From positions 283,158 through 298,616 of the forward strand of contig NW_003108584.1 of NCBI RefSeq assembly GCF_000003605.2: a stretch of DNA of 15,459 nucleotides. The letters run 5' to 3'. Origin of the DNA: Saccoglossus kowalevskii. Lineage: Eukaryota; Hemichordata; Enteropneusta; Harrimaniidae. The notes beneath the pieces are model-generated. The model saw nothing but the letters and a program-made list of their open reading frames with translations. It did no database searches and was not told where the DNA came from. The position numbers and the translations under genes were made by a program. Positions 1 to 8,389 of this stretch are shown here, one piece after another (within the stretch, counting starts at the first letter, position 1; every line of letters starts with the position of its first letter).

Positions 1-138
1 TCCAAACGGAAGAACTGTGAAAGGCATCGTGTCTCTTTGCATGCCCCCTTCTCTTAGCCAGCGTTCTGGGAGGAATTCGTCAGGAGAATGGAAATATTCT
101 GGAAGTTTGTTAGCCACATGAGGAGTTATAACTGTCGT
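1..138 (-). CDS. P450 coding exon 8: PERF region to start of heme loop (cut by window edge)
   Basis: After acceptor CATGTATTACAG the exon reads [20 protein letters not shown], then [12 protein letters not shown], and ends [10 protein letters not shown] at base 1. PERW is the conserved PERF-type motif. PFG opens the heme-binding FGxGxRxCxGR loop, but the cysteine ligand is outside the window. Confidence 0.95.
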
Positions 139-3100
139 CTGTAATACATGCGTAATACGATTATAATAGTAGTGATTGATTTCTTATCGAACGTCAAGGT
201 CATAACATATCTCCTTACCTGGCCACAGACAAATTAAAATAAATACGAAACGTGATGAACGAAATTGTGTCTTTTTCGCTCACCTCTTTTGAACCCAAAT
301 ATCCGAGGGTCACAATGCTGTTTTTTTATGTCTGTATCACAAATTGTTATTGTTTTGTCCTTTTCAGTGAGTAGCAGAATTTACCCCCTTCTGCGTGTCA
401 TTCACGTTTAGACGTAATTCTGAATGCGAAATCCGTAGCAAATACCATGAATTGTATAATTATACCATGGATTGTATAATTACACCATGGATTGTATAAT
501 TATACCATGGATTGTATAATTATACCATGGATTGTATAATTACTTTGTAATCGTATAATTAACACGTTTTCGCCCAATCAGAACAACGTATTCACTGTAT
601 AACATACCCCTGCTGGAATCTGATAACCGCACAAGACCATATCTTTGCTTGTATCTCTTGTGTTTCCCAATGTTAAAGGGAATAATCTGTAATACAGTGT
701 ATGATGCACAGTTGAACGAGTTATATTTTTTGACTACTCCATAAAGTATTTCTTTGTTTAATTTGCCCAGTATATACATCCTGTGCTAAATTGAGCGATT
801 AAACAGCATATATAATATCACACAACAAGTTTTTACATCGCTAGATATATTCACAATAACAATAACTGTTAGCATTCCATATAGGTCCACGAATTATAAA
901 ATGTAAACGGTAATAATCGTACATTTACCTGAAAGTTTCTTTAATACATGCCTTCAAATAACGCATTTCCTGATTAGTGTCTCCAACCAATTCTTCGTGC
1001 AACTTCTTTTGTTTTTCGGGATTTGTTGCCAAGTTGTACAAGTTGAATATTAACGCGTGAGTTGTCTAAATACAATTGGAGACAATAAACAAACGAGTAT
1101 TAATTGTTTATATTCAACTTATAAGGCTAAACGCTAAATCGACACGAGAAACTTTAAAATTACCTCATACGACCAGTTCGCAGTTCATGACATACGAATG
1201 GATTCAAGACAAAAATGTCAAAAGTTATAATACTAACCAAGCATACATTGTGATATACCTCTTAGAAACTCGTGAACAGTATCGACCCTGTATTGTCCTC
1301 AGATCCAAATCATGGTTTTACAAATGATATAGGGAATACTCGTTCGAGTGAGGACCCTAACATACGTACAACAAACTAGTGTCACAAACGTGCCTTTGTA
1401 TTTGAAACAGAGTGGAACACTAATGAGGAAGGAGGAAGGGTGTCGCGTGGCTTTCTCACTCACCGGAAGTTAAAAATGTCCTTGTTTGTGATTATGTAAA
1501 GTGTATTATGTTTTATTAAAACGTACTGTTTCAATGCCACCGGTTATTAATTCATATGCGGAGATCATTACGTCTTCATAAGAGATATCTTCCATTGATA
1601 ATAACGTAACTAGGAATTTCTTTTCCCCTTTGTCGATCTTCCCTTCATTAATCAAATGTATGATGGCATCAATTGGCTTCTTTATCATTCTATAATGGCA
1701 AATAGATAACGTGATATGTTCCCCTGTCTTTGTCCCAGTATAGTTGAGCAGAAAATTGACAATCCAGCGTGAAAAGCACAAATATGAAATTAAATAGAAA
1801 AAGAAATACATTGTATTTATCTCAATATTGCCATGACTACATGATGCACACATACCTGTATAATATCTCATGGCTTTTGACGAACGTCCTCCATGTAGGA
1901 GTACTGATTATCTTGTGAAGACCCGCTGAGTAAGTCAGCTTGCCCATGGTCTCAAAAAAGGCATGAGTGTTGTCTATGATCATTCTTGTATTGGCATCCA
2001 TGTGCGGTGAGAGGGAGCCAAGGCGTGTTTCAAGTGCAATGAAACATACAGCTGAAACAAAACAAAAGTACGTTATTCTGAAATACCATACACCTTGGAG
2101 GCACCATGTATAAGATTTTTTTTCAAAAAAAAGCTATGGTGTTTATGAATGATGTTAAGTAAATTGTGTATAATATATCCACATACTACTGGAACAACTG
2201 GGAACCTTTTGATTGATTGATTGGTTGAATTTGAAGAAATACGGCAATTGGTGACAGTGGTTGGCAAGTTCTTTTAATCCGAGTTATCAATATAGTTTTA
2301 TGTTTATGTTGTTCTTGCCTTTGTCTTGTTTTATTTCGGTGCTGGTTTGTTTCTTTTTTTTCTGACCTTTTGCAGGACAACTAAAAAATGTGGATCTATT
2401 TTCATGGCATTATTAGGAGGGTGGATCAATCGTCCCTTTATCAATGCTTGATAACAATAAAAATAATGACTACTCGATTAGACTTTGAGAAAGATTTACA
2501 TCAAAATGTCATGGAGAGAGAGATTTTAGGAAGGGTTCTTCTTTTCCCCAGAGCGCTTTGTTTGAGGTGAGAAGCAATTAATTAGATATTTGGTAGAAAT
2601 GGGGATTTGGGGAATGTTTCTTTACATTATCAGATAGGATATTTAATTTACAGCTGTAGTAGGGTATTGCGCTCTTGAGACATTGTCTAGTTTGCAACTA
2701 CATTACCCTACATACTTACATTCCAACGCCCATTTATACACTTCATTCTGAAAATCTGGGACTTCGCCATTTTCTACAAGCAGTTCTTTCATCAACTGAA
2801 TGAAATCCTCAGCAACAACGTCCAAGTCTTGATGGAATTTTGATATTTCCTTTGGTCTCAACACGTATCTCTGAACACTGCTTCTTACTCGACGCCATTC
2901 TTTACCTTGCCTTCGTAAATATTGAATGAATACAACAATTGGGAATGTGCAGATAAAAAAACATGCACTTGGTCAGTTGTTTAGTGTGAAAAATAAAATA
3001 CTAAGTGTACATTCTATATAAAACACATGTCACCCTAAGTGGAATGTTGTTCGGAGTGCACTATTATGACAACATCCACCATACAACCGCCTGTATATTT

Positions 3101-5276
3101 GTAATAATAGTTGACGAATGCCATTTGTCGTCTACCTGCGCTTTCAGGTCGGTTAGCTTGAATTAAGAACGACGGGCAACAAAGTTTGTGTCTGTGTAAA
3201 TGTTTGTTGTGGCCAAAATAAGCTACTGCCGGTATATTAACCTGACAGCGACAACAAGGAGTACCACACACTGTGAGGTACAATATTTTTACACGTAATC
3301 TATTGGTTTTGCGTACTTCTAACTTCATAGATTACTTCTAACATGGCTGATACGGCGATGTGCCGCAAAGCCAATCAGATTCTACACACGCGCATACTGG
3401 GTAGTCCATTTCAGGAGCGTGTATTCATCCGCAGTGACGTCATGGTGATCGTTCGGATTGGTCAACGGCAGTTTTCAAATTCAAATTCAATTTATAAACG
3501 TGTTGCGTAAAAGGCTCTTCTGAAAGCATTGTAAAGGGAGTTTCATGTTCTAGTCTTCACTTTTAGTGCGTTCATAGGACCCAACCCTTAATAACAAGGA
3601 AAGGTTTCACTTCACACCCATACTTAAAGTTGTATCATTACACGTTTTAAAAATTACGAATGTACTACCCAATATTCTATTTCGAATTCATTTCTAGAGG
3701 AACATTATCGTATATTTGTTTAGTGGCCCAAAATTTGGTTAACCAAAGTTGAAATTTTCGAAGCAACGATGAGTTACATCATGGTAGTTTTTTTTTTTGT
3801 CTAGTGATTTCGAATTCTTGTTTTAAGTATCCCGGCCAATGAAGTGTGCCCCCGTTTCAATGTGTTTAGAACGGGCTAATATTATGGAAAAACCACGGGG
3901 CTTTTTTCGTATCTACAGTAACTAACACTAGGACTTATTTTTACCAATGTTTGTGCCACTGACCCTTGTCAAAAGCGAACTTGAAGAATATACTCACGCA
4001 AGCAATATTTTGGGCATGGAAAAAATGGTTCATCGCTGTTTTTTAGAAAGATTGTTTTAAAACAATATATTTTCCTACAATGTAAAATGGTGTAATTGTC
4101 GTTTTTTGTACAAGATTATTATGTTTTGCTATTTTTATTACAATCTTGATTTGCATATTTGCAGTAAATTTAATTAATTTTGGCACAGGTAACATTTTTA
4201 TAAGTGGAAGGCAAATTAAAATGAAGTGACACAGACTAAAATTAAACATTAAAAGTTAAAAGCCATATTAATAAGACGATAACTGCATGTAATCATGTCA
4301 AATCGTCAAAATACTAAATCAATATAATAACAGTAGAATACCTGGTTTCTCCATCTTTTTTTAACCATAATTTTACTTCCAACCTCTATTCCATAATAAT
4401 ATTGCATGTGTTAGTGTGTTAGTAAATACTAGCATGCACGTCAGCTCTACTTTAATTGTGAAATACTTACATATTTCCAAGACCAAGGGATAGTCCAGCC
4501 ATCTTTCTGACTCGGGTGATTGCATCAAGTGGTGTTCTTTTTGGCATGTTGCCGTCATTTCTGAACATTGTCTCAATATCTTTCGGTCTGACAACAAAAA
4601 CAGCTGGGCGCCCCAACATCGGTTCTTTCCAAATATTTCCATACTTCTTTTGCTTATCGAACATGGCGTGCTCATACATCGTTTCGAATGTGTATGGTCC
4701 TGAAATGTTAGGAATAATGTTTCAAAAAAATATCGAGTTAAGATTCACATCCGAATTCATTGGTGCATTTTTAATGAAGAATAATAGACTTCCCAGTGCA
4801 TTATATTTTATAAGCATGCACCCTGCCACCCTATCAACTTTAGAATCTACTTCGAACCTAAAAATGTTGCGTGATTTTTTTTCCCGAATTTAAAATCACT
4901 ATGTTATGCATGGACCAATGAAATGCAGTGGAGTAATCTCCTGAACGTGTACAGTAATGACGTCATGCAGTGTCCGCAAAAGGGAAATGACGAACTTATA
5001 TGGATTGCATTATGGGATATAAGGCAAATGCCGCTTACTATATTAGTTAAATACTAAGTATAACACACCGAAAGGTAAATACTCGTATGCAGTCCCAATC
5101 ACCGGCAGAGGGCGTGGTCCTGGTATCTCTTTGAATGGTCTGGCGTTTGCATAATGCGTGGTTTTGACGACGTGGTCACCTGCACGTGTACTTGTGATAG
5201 TTGTCACTTTTCGATTCGTCCAATTTGTAGTTCTAACGATACCAATAACGCGGTTATATCCCCGTAGATGCGCCAT
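1..5276 (-). CDS. Mitochondrial-clan cytochrome P450, 8 exons, 3' end beyond window
   Basis: This is a heme-thiolate monooxygenase of the mitochondrial P450 clan, expected on the matrix side of the inner membrane and fed electrons by adrenodoxin. Exons (minus strand): 5276-5069, 4699-4471, 2910-2720, 2051-1856, 1689-1527, 1065-929, 686-608, 138-1. They total 1341 nt, exactly 447 codons, with intron phases 1,2,1,2,0,2,0 and all introns GT-AG. Seen: a basic N-terminus without a membrane anchor, [11 protein letters not shown] (54-64), helix C WRRVR (151-155), ALETRLG, I-helix GGIETT (325-330), K-helix ETFR (372-375) and PERW (425-428). The sequence stops at PFG (445-447), the start of the heme loop. 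Lysines at 367 and 371 in LKACIKE align with the adrenodoxin-contacting lysines known in CYP11A1. About 70 residues, including the heme cysteine, should lie left of base 1. The substrate cannot be read; CYP10-, CYP24- or CYP27-like names are all possible, so I give no symbol. Confidence 0.96.
441..560. repeat. 20-bp minisatellite in P450 intron 7
   Basis: Five units of exactly 20 bp run from 441 to 540, consensus TATACCATGGATTGTATAAT, with one or two changes in the first and third units. A sixth, degenerate unit runs to about 560. The array lies in the 469-bp intron between exons 8 and 7, about 50 bases from the donor of exon 7. Confidence 0.95.
608..686 (-). CDS. P450 coding exon 7: post-K-helix strand, 79-nt exon
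   Basis: This short exon is hidden inside a longer open frame that is not the real one. It reads [20 protein letters not shown], then YQIPAG, after acceptor GTATTACAG and before donor GTATGT. It supplies the base completing Arg375 (AG|A) and ends phase 0 at Gly401, so it joins exons 6 and 8 perfectly. The GYQIPAG turn is the standard P450 pattern before the TTV strand. Confidence 0.93.
929..1065 (-). CDS. P450 coding exon 6: helices J and K, ExxR
   Basis: The exon begins [20 protein letters not shown] and ends [10 protein letters not shown] plus AG of the Arg codon. It carries Glu372 of the invariant ExxR motif; Arg375 is completed in exon 7. The two lysines of LKACIKE fit adrenodoxin docking. 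The donor is GTAAAT. Confidence 0.95.
1527..1689 (-). CDS. P450 coding exon 5: helix H to oxygen-activating helix I
   Basis: The acceptor is CCATTATAG and the donor GTACGT. The exon encodes [18 protein letters not shown], then [20 protein letters not shown], and ends [12 protein letters not shown]. With exon 6 this makes GGIETT, the (A/G)Gx(D/E)T(T/S) oxygen-activation motif of helix I. The phase-0 boundary sits inside that motif. Confidence 0.94.
1856..2051 (-). CDS. P450 coding exon 4: helices E to G region
   Basis: The acceptor is TTTGTTTCAG and the donor GTATGT. The exon encodes [11 protein letters not shown] (a mitochondrial-clan signature region) and then a segment through [20 protein letters not shown] into [13 protein letters not shown]. 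The last codon AG|A (Arg) is completed in exon 5. The variable middle part belongs to the substrate-recognition region, so it says little about function. Confidence 0.93.
2720..2910 (-). CDS. P450 coding exon 3: helices C and D
   Basis: The exon starts with the G completing Met146 and reads [20 protein letters not shown]. It holds the helix C WxxxR motif (W151, R155) whose Arg contacts a heme propionate in P450s. It ends in WALE plus one base before donor GTAAGT, and the split codon T|CT gives Ser210. The acceptor (TTTACGAAG) has a weak pyrimidine tract. Phase agreement with exon 2 fixes it over the nearby alternative AG. Confidence 0.93.
3330..3490. other. CpG-rich patch with CCAAT boxes and a CRE palindrome in P450 intron 2
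   Basis: Within 1560 bp of otherwise AT-rich intron 2, this stretch is clearly richer in GC and CpG. It holds GCCAATCAGA, an inverted CCAAT (GATTGGTC) and a TGACGTCA. No P450 exon is missing here, because exons 2 and 3 join in phase. It could be an internal promoter, an enhancer or the edge of an old transposon. The rest of the intron (3500-4470 and 2911-3330) shows nothing I recognise. Confidence 0.35.
3435..3442. promoter_or_regulatory. Perfect CRE-type palindrome TGACGTCA
   Basis: This is an eight-base full CREB/ATF consensus in intron 2 of the P450, close to an inverted CCAAT box. cAMP/CREB control of steroid-type mitochondrial P450s is known in vertebrates. Its relevance here is inference. 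Confidence 0.35.
4471..4699 (-). CDS. P450 coding exon 2: helix A to B region
   Basis: The exon follows acceptor TTTCAG and ends at donor GTAAGT. It encodes residues 70-145 plus two bases of Met146. The stretch [20 protein letters not shown], then [20 protein letters not shown], is the standard helix A / beta-1 / helix B region of mitochondrial P450s. The end (AGLSLGLGN) leads into helix C in exon 3. The split ATG codon (AT|G) joins exactly to exon 3. Confidence 0.94.
4958..4965. promoter_or_regulatory. Second perfect CRE-type palindrome TGACGTCA
   Basis: It lies in the 369-bp intron 1, about 100 bases downstream of coding exon 1. It is the same full palindrome as at 3435, here in the context AATGACGTCATGC. 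Two exact copies in the first two introns of one gene are suggestive, though an eight-base match is weak evidence. Confidence 0.35.
5069..5276 (-). CDS. P450 coding exon 1: mitochondrial presequence and proline-rich hinge
   Basis: This exon encodes residues 1-69 plus the first base of a Gly codon. The first 33 residues ([19 protein letters not shown]...) hold six Arg, one Lys and no acidic residue. That suits a cleavable mitochondrial presequence and not a microsomal anchor. It ends in [20 protein letters not shown], the usual hinge of mitochondrial P450s. The ATG is supported by an in-frame TAA only nine bases upstream (5285-5283) and by G at -3 and +4. A pyrimidine-containing AG at 5291-5290 could be the acceptor of a 5'-UTR exon, leaving 13 nt of leader here. 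The donor is GTGTGT, the weakest of the gene. Confidence 0.93.
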
Positions 5277-5289
5277 ACCTTCTTAAACA

Positions 5290-6420
5290 CTGAAATCACA
5301 TTGCAAAACACTACATTGTTATGGTAACACATTAACGCTGTGGTGACCTTCTGAAAGTCAAAGTGAAACTTCTGTAAAACCACAACCATTACAGAAATTT
5401 ATGTCAACAAGTATTTTCTTCACAAAATGGACAAAACAACTGAATATGCACGACTGAATAATCCTGTTGAATAAAACAGAAATAATTTCAGAGATTGATT
5501 TTCTTTTATTATATGCAACAGATTTCCAGATCAAATGACCAATATGGGTTTTTCATCACGTAAGAATACAGTGGTCAAACACTATTAGTAAAGTATCATA
5601 ATGTTTTCCGATTACTTTAGCTAAGGTGACAATGTTTGATTAAATTATTTCTTTATTTCTTCGGCAGTTTTACTAAAACATCTTCTATTACATAGACATA
5701 ACCTAAAAGTGTGCTATGATAAATATTCTACTTGGTAGTAACGACATGGTAAATTACAAGATTAGTTGGCTGCACTTATACCTACGTTATGCTATTGTTT
5801 TAAATGACGTAACACTGATATACTGCAGTACCGATAGGGATCAGGCTAAATTCTGTTTTCCTTTTGACTCATTTATTGTGCAAAAATTTGCGACCTAACA
5901 TGTTTCTATCGAAGTTGGGCACCGCCCTAGACTGGAGCTAGTTGACATCGGGTACAGCAGTATTAGTAAGACATTACAAGATAGGAAAGAAATTATTAAA
6001 GGCGGTCACATAATTCTGGCTTCTATTCACAGGCATTGAGTAGATTTTATATAAAGAAATTCACTTTTGTTGTGTACATTAAAAAAAACATTGCAAATAA
6101 TTAAACTATATGAATAATTTTCCCACATATCTATTCCGAACTTTACGTCTAAGTTCACATTAACGTCTCGGCGAGTTCATATAGTTATTTAGATTTTGAG
6201 AATCAATTACACGCACGCGCAAACGAAAGTGTTATCAAGCAGAGTTGTTTTCTTCTGAGTGGACAACAATGCAACGCTTGCAACATTTTCAGAACCCACG
6301 CACACGGTTTTGTTTTGTTTTATAATAATGTAACTCATTATTTAGTGCAGAAACTATTAGTGAAATCAAGAGTGTCGGTTGTTAATACCCTGGTTAATTA
6401 GTTAAATACTGAGTCAACCT
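5290..6420. other. 5' flank of the P450, no gene seen
   Basis: This is AT-rich DNA with scattered poly-A and poly-T. Open frames here are short and lack family features. If the splice acceptor at 5290 is used, this is the first, 5'-UTR intron of the P450. Confidence 0.5.
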
Positions 6421-6720
6421 GTATAGCAATGCATTGCCAAGAATCGAAGACCATTTGCGACGCGTTCATGGTAACTACCGTCTTTATCCATGCCAACATA
6501 ATGTCTCCGTCTTCTTACCTGCACATTGAACCACGTCTACTAACGTTAGTGGAACGATCAGAACACTGCGATGAATGTGGACAGCATCATTTCAAATTGA
6601 TCGATACAGAAACGGTATCCCTGTCGCCTCGACTGTATTCCGCCATTAAACGAGGTCAATGGTTCTGTACAGATTGAATGGGCTGGTGATCACGTGAATG
6701 GAGAGTTCATCCAGGCGTAC
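6420..6720 (-). promoter_or_regulatory. Candidate P450 promoter / non-coding first exon
   Basis: A stretch of about 300 bases with many CpGs (GCGACGCG, CGTACGTTCG, GTCGCCTCGAC) stands out from the AT-rich surroundings. On the minus strand it ends in GTGCAG|GTAAGAAG, with the exon side ending at 6519, a near-perfect donor. Splicing to the acceptor at 5291-5290 would remove a 1.2-kb intron and add an untranslated leader to the P450. Against it, the minus strand carries short upstream ORFs, for example an ATG at 6646. The plus-strand open frame here is probably spurious. This is inference. Confidence 0.35.
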
Positions 6721-6724
6721 GTTC

Positions 6725-7100
6725 GTTGAGCTTGTTTTCATTTTAATAACAATTGATTATTTAAAGTCGAACCAGTCTAGGCCGTTGACCCCATCATATG
6801 CCATTGGCGCAAGAAAAACAGAGTATAACGTCAAAGAATATACAGAATAATAAAGAAACATGAAAATTACATACAAATAATAACATGCTATAATTTTTTT
6901 TAAATGTTAAATTGAAAAATACAATAAAGAATACCGCTCTAATTATATGGACCAGACTTGTCTCCTTTCTTGGAGTAATAATTCAATCAATAGTTTCTAG
7001 TATTCCATGAATTGTTTATTGATTATAGATATTATTACCCTCTTCGAAACGTGTTTAAACCCGTCAATACGTCACAGGTTATTTTTGAAAGTTGGACTTA
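6725..7100. other. AT-rich intergenic stretch, nothing recognised
   Basis: It contains long A/T runs (6840-6960) and no coding or structural signal until the retrotransposon remnant begins near 7100. Confidence 0.5.
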
Positions 7101-7107
7101 AACGGTA

Positions 7108-7266
7108 GCCAACGAATGGCTGGATCGTTTTTCTGCAATTGTTGAAGCCGACGATGTTATTTTAAAGTGCGGTGATTTTAACCTTCCGGGTCTAGCCTGG
7201 TGTAGTGCTATTGATGGCACGATTGCTGAACCGACCGGATGCATCTCAAATAAGTCTGACCTTTGA
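7108..7266 (+). pseudogene. Non-LTR retrotransposon endonuclease-domain fragment
   Basis: The frame reads ANEWLDRFSAIVEADDVILK, then CGDFNLPGLAWCSA, and ends at a TGA. GDFNLP...W is the highly conserved core of the apurinic-type endonuclease of LINE-like elements, with the catalytic Asp and Asn of the GDFN motif present. About 50 residues of a domain that normally has over 200 are visible. It lies upstream of, and on the same strand as, the linker and RT pieces, in the element's normal order. Confidence 0.8.
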
Positions 7267-7330
7267 CCGTTTTCTATAAATACTCGCCATCAACAATAGA
7301 TTAAGCAACGCTAGTAAGATTTATAAAAGG

Positions 7331-7352
7331 CCAAAGACACTAGTGTCTTTGG
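7331..7352. repeat. Perfect 22-bp palindrome
   Basis: The half-site CCAAAGACACT is followed at once by its exact reverse complement, with no spacer. It lies in the decayed retrotransposon between the endonuclease and linker pieces. It could be a protein-binding dyad or the scar of an inverted duplication. Confidence 0.85.
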
Positions 7353-7561
7353 TTATGCCAATGCTATTTTCGTTAAACTGGCGGTGATCTTCGCGCCGCG
7401 TCCTGTTCGACATGGGACTCATAGCGACGTACACAACGCGTGTAAAATACATTTTTTGTTCACATGAAATTCATTCTTACTATACCTACGTTTTCTGGTG
7501 TTCGTGCTGGTTTTAAATCAGTCTACGAAGAATATATACCTGCAATTCAACAATTTACAGT

Positions 7562-7767
7562 TTCATTAATACTAAAAATAACAGTAAGAGCTGTTCGAAC
7601 AATGTGTCTTACGGTAACTGCACTCCTGATTCAACCGCTGACATTTTTTTTGCAAAGTACTTTCGCACCAAGATGTCAAATAATTTCCCAAATGCGTTCA
7701 TTAACGACCGGCCATGTTTCGCTAGCCTTGCAAAGTATAAACACAAGCAGAAATACGCTTATAATTT
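7562..7767 (+). pseudogene. Retrotransposon fragment, endonuclease-RT linker
   Basis: The open frame reads FINTKNNSKSCSNNVSYGNC, then TPDSTADIFFAKYFRTKM. It resembles the stretch between endonuclease and RT in LINE-like ORF2 proteins, where a FW.F(I/V)..K start is followed by an A..F..YF(...)F pattern. The assignment rests mainly on order and strand. The frame then runs on into the 45-bp repeat, so the element seems interrupted at about 7767. Confidence 0.5.
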
Positions 7768-7812
7768 CATCTTCGCTGGCCAAGGTCTAAGTTTATTCGG
7801 CCAAGCCTCTAA
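7768..7812 (+). repeat. 45-bp interspersed repeat, copy 1
   Basis: It is identical to 9984-10028 except for one base (G here, A there, at the eleventh position). The match starts and ends sharply, with flanks unrelated. Inside, GGCCAAG occurs twice, 21 bases apart. In the open plus frame both copies read IFA(G/S)QGLSLFGQAS. Confidence 0.9.
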
Positions 7813-7824
7813 ACAGACCTTGGC
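7779..7824. repeat. 10-bp inverted repeat GCCAAGGTCT / AGACCTTGGC
   Basis: The perfect arms at 7779-7788 and 7815-7824 have a 26-base spacer and straddle the end of the 45-bp repeat. The second 45-bp copy lacks the right arm, so the inverted repeat belongs to this locus only. It could be a remnant of a transposon end. Confidence 0.7.
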
Positions 7825-7941
7825 AGAACGACCATCAAATATGCGTATTCTAACAGCGTCGCCAGTATTTATGGGCGGCTAATCATTGTCCAATCAGTTT
7901 GCGTGTTACAAATCCCCCTTTGGCGTTTCATTTTAAACAAA

Positions 7942-8120
7942 ATGGCGGAGCCAATGAATCGTGATATTTGTGATGATAAAATTGCGAAAGTTTTCGGTGT
8001 TGGTGCTCTCAAGCCTCATCAGGTAAGGCAATGGACGCGGTTTTGTGTGGGAAGGATGTCTTCATAGAGACAAAAACAGGAAGTGGAATTTTGTTTTATA
8101 ATTTGATACGTCCAAGCTGA
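7942..8120 (+). pseudogene. Broken 5' end of a RecQ/DEAD-type helicase reading frame
   Basis: From ATG 7942 the frame reads MAEPMNRDICDDKIAKVFGV, then GALKPHQ to 8022. After an apparent one-base loss it continues in another frame from 8025 as KAMDAVLCGKDVFIETKTGS and ends at TGA 8120. LKPHQ..AM..VL.GKDVF...KTGSG is the Q-motif and Walker A region of RecQ-like helicases. The Walker lysine is missing (TGSGI), so the piece is dead. Only about 60 residues remain of a protein of many hundreds. The ATG follows a YY1-like AAAATGGCGG and a CCAAT-containing leader. Copies of such helicases travel with mobile DNA in some invertebrates; that origin is inference. Confidence 0.7.
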
Positions 8121-8124
8121 GTGG

Positions 8125-8143
8125 GGGCCTTGTTTCGAGGCCC
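8125..8143. repeat. GC-rich hairpin GGGCCT / AGGCCC
   Basis: Six-base arms flank a seven-base loop, directly after the helicase fragment's stop. With the palindrome at 8175 it makes a pair of hairpins in a GC-rich island, perhaps the end of the inserted element. Confidence 0.5.
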
Positions 8144-8174
8144 GCCCAATCAGATCTCACTGCTTAAGCCTATG

Positions 8175-8192
8175 CGATACCGCACGGTATCG
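8175..8192. repeat. 8-bp-arm palindrome CGATACCG / CGGTATCG
   Basis: The arms are separated by only two bases (CA). It lies 32 bases beyond the first hairpin and before the reverse-transcriptase piece resumes. Confidence 0.7.
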
Positions 8193-8389
8193 TGTAGAGG
8201 CCTATAGGTCGAAGACACGGGACCGTGCGATTCGGACGATGTTATAATTTATGCATTCCAATGTTCATTGTATTTTATTATTTCGTCAATAATAGTTCGT
8301 TCTGATGCATGAAACTGTCCCCCAATATCTTTACCACCATTAATCAGAGTTTCATCATCAACATTTGTGATTAGGATAATCTGAAATGA

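Noticed and set aside
540-779. 79-codon minus-strand frame
   Set aside because: The true coding frame in 608-686 is a different one that fits P450 exon 7; this frame is a shadow.
1076-1327. 83-codon plus-strand frame in P450 intron 5
   Set aside because: Its composition is unremarkable, with no domain, signal or splice support.
3035-3328. 97-codon minus-strand frame in P450 intron 2, with several cysteines
   Set aside because: The cysteine spacing fits no domain I know, and flanking exons 2 and 3 already join in phase.
4516-4893. 125-codon plus-strand frame
   Set aside because: It is antisense to P450 exon 2, with no family features.
6429-6677. 82-codon plus-strand frame with CDECGQHH
   Set aside because: It is a single CxxC/HH pattern in a CpG-rich stretch. 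There is no repeat of a zinc-finger unit and no splice context on the plus strand.
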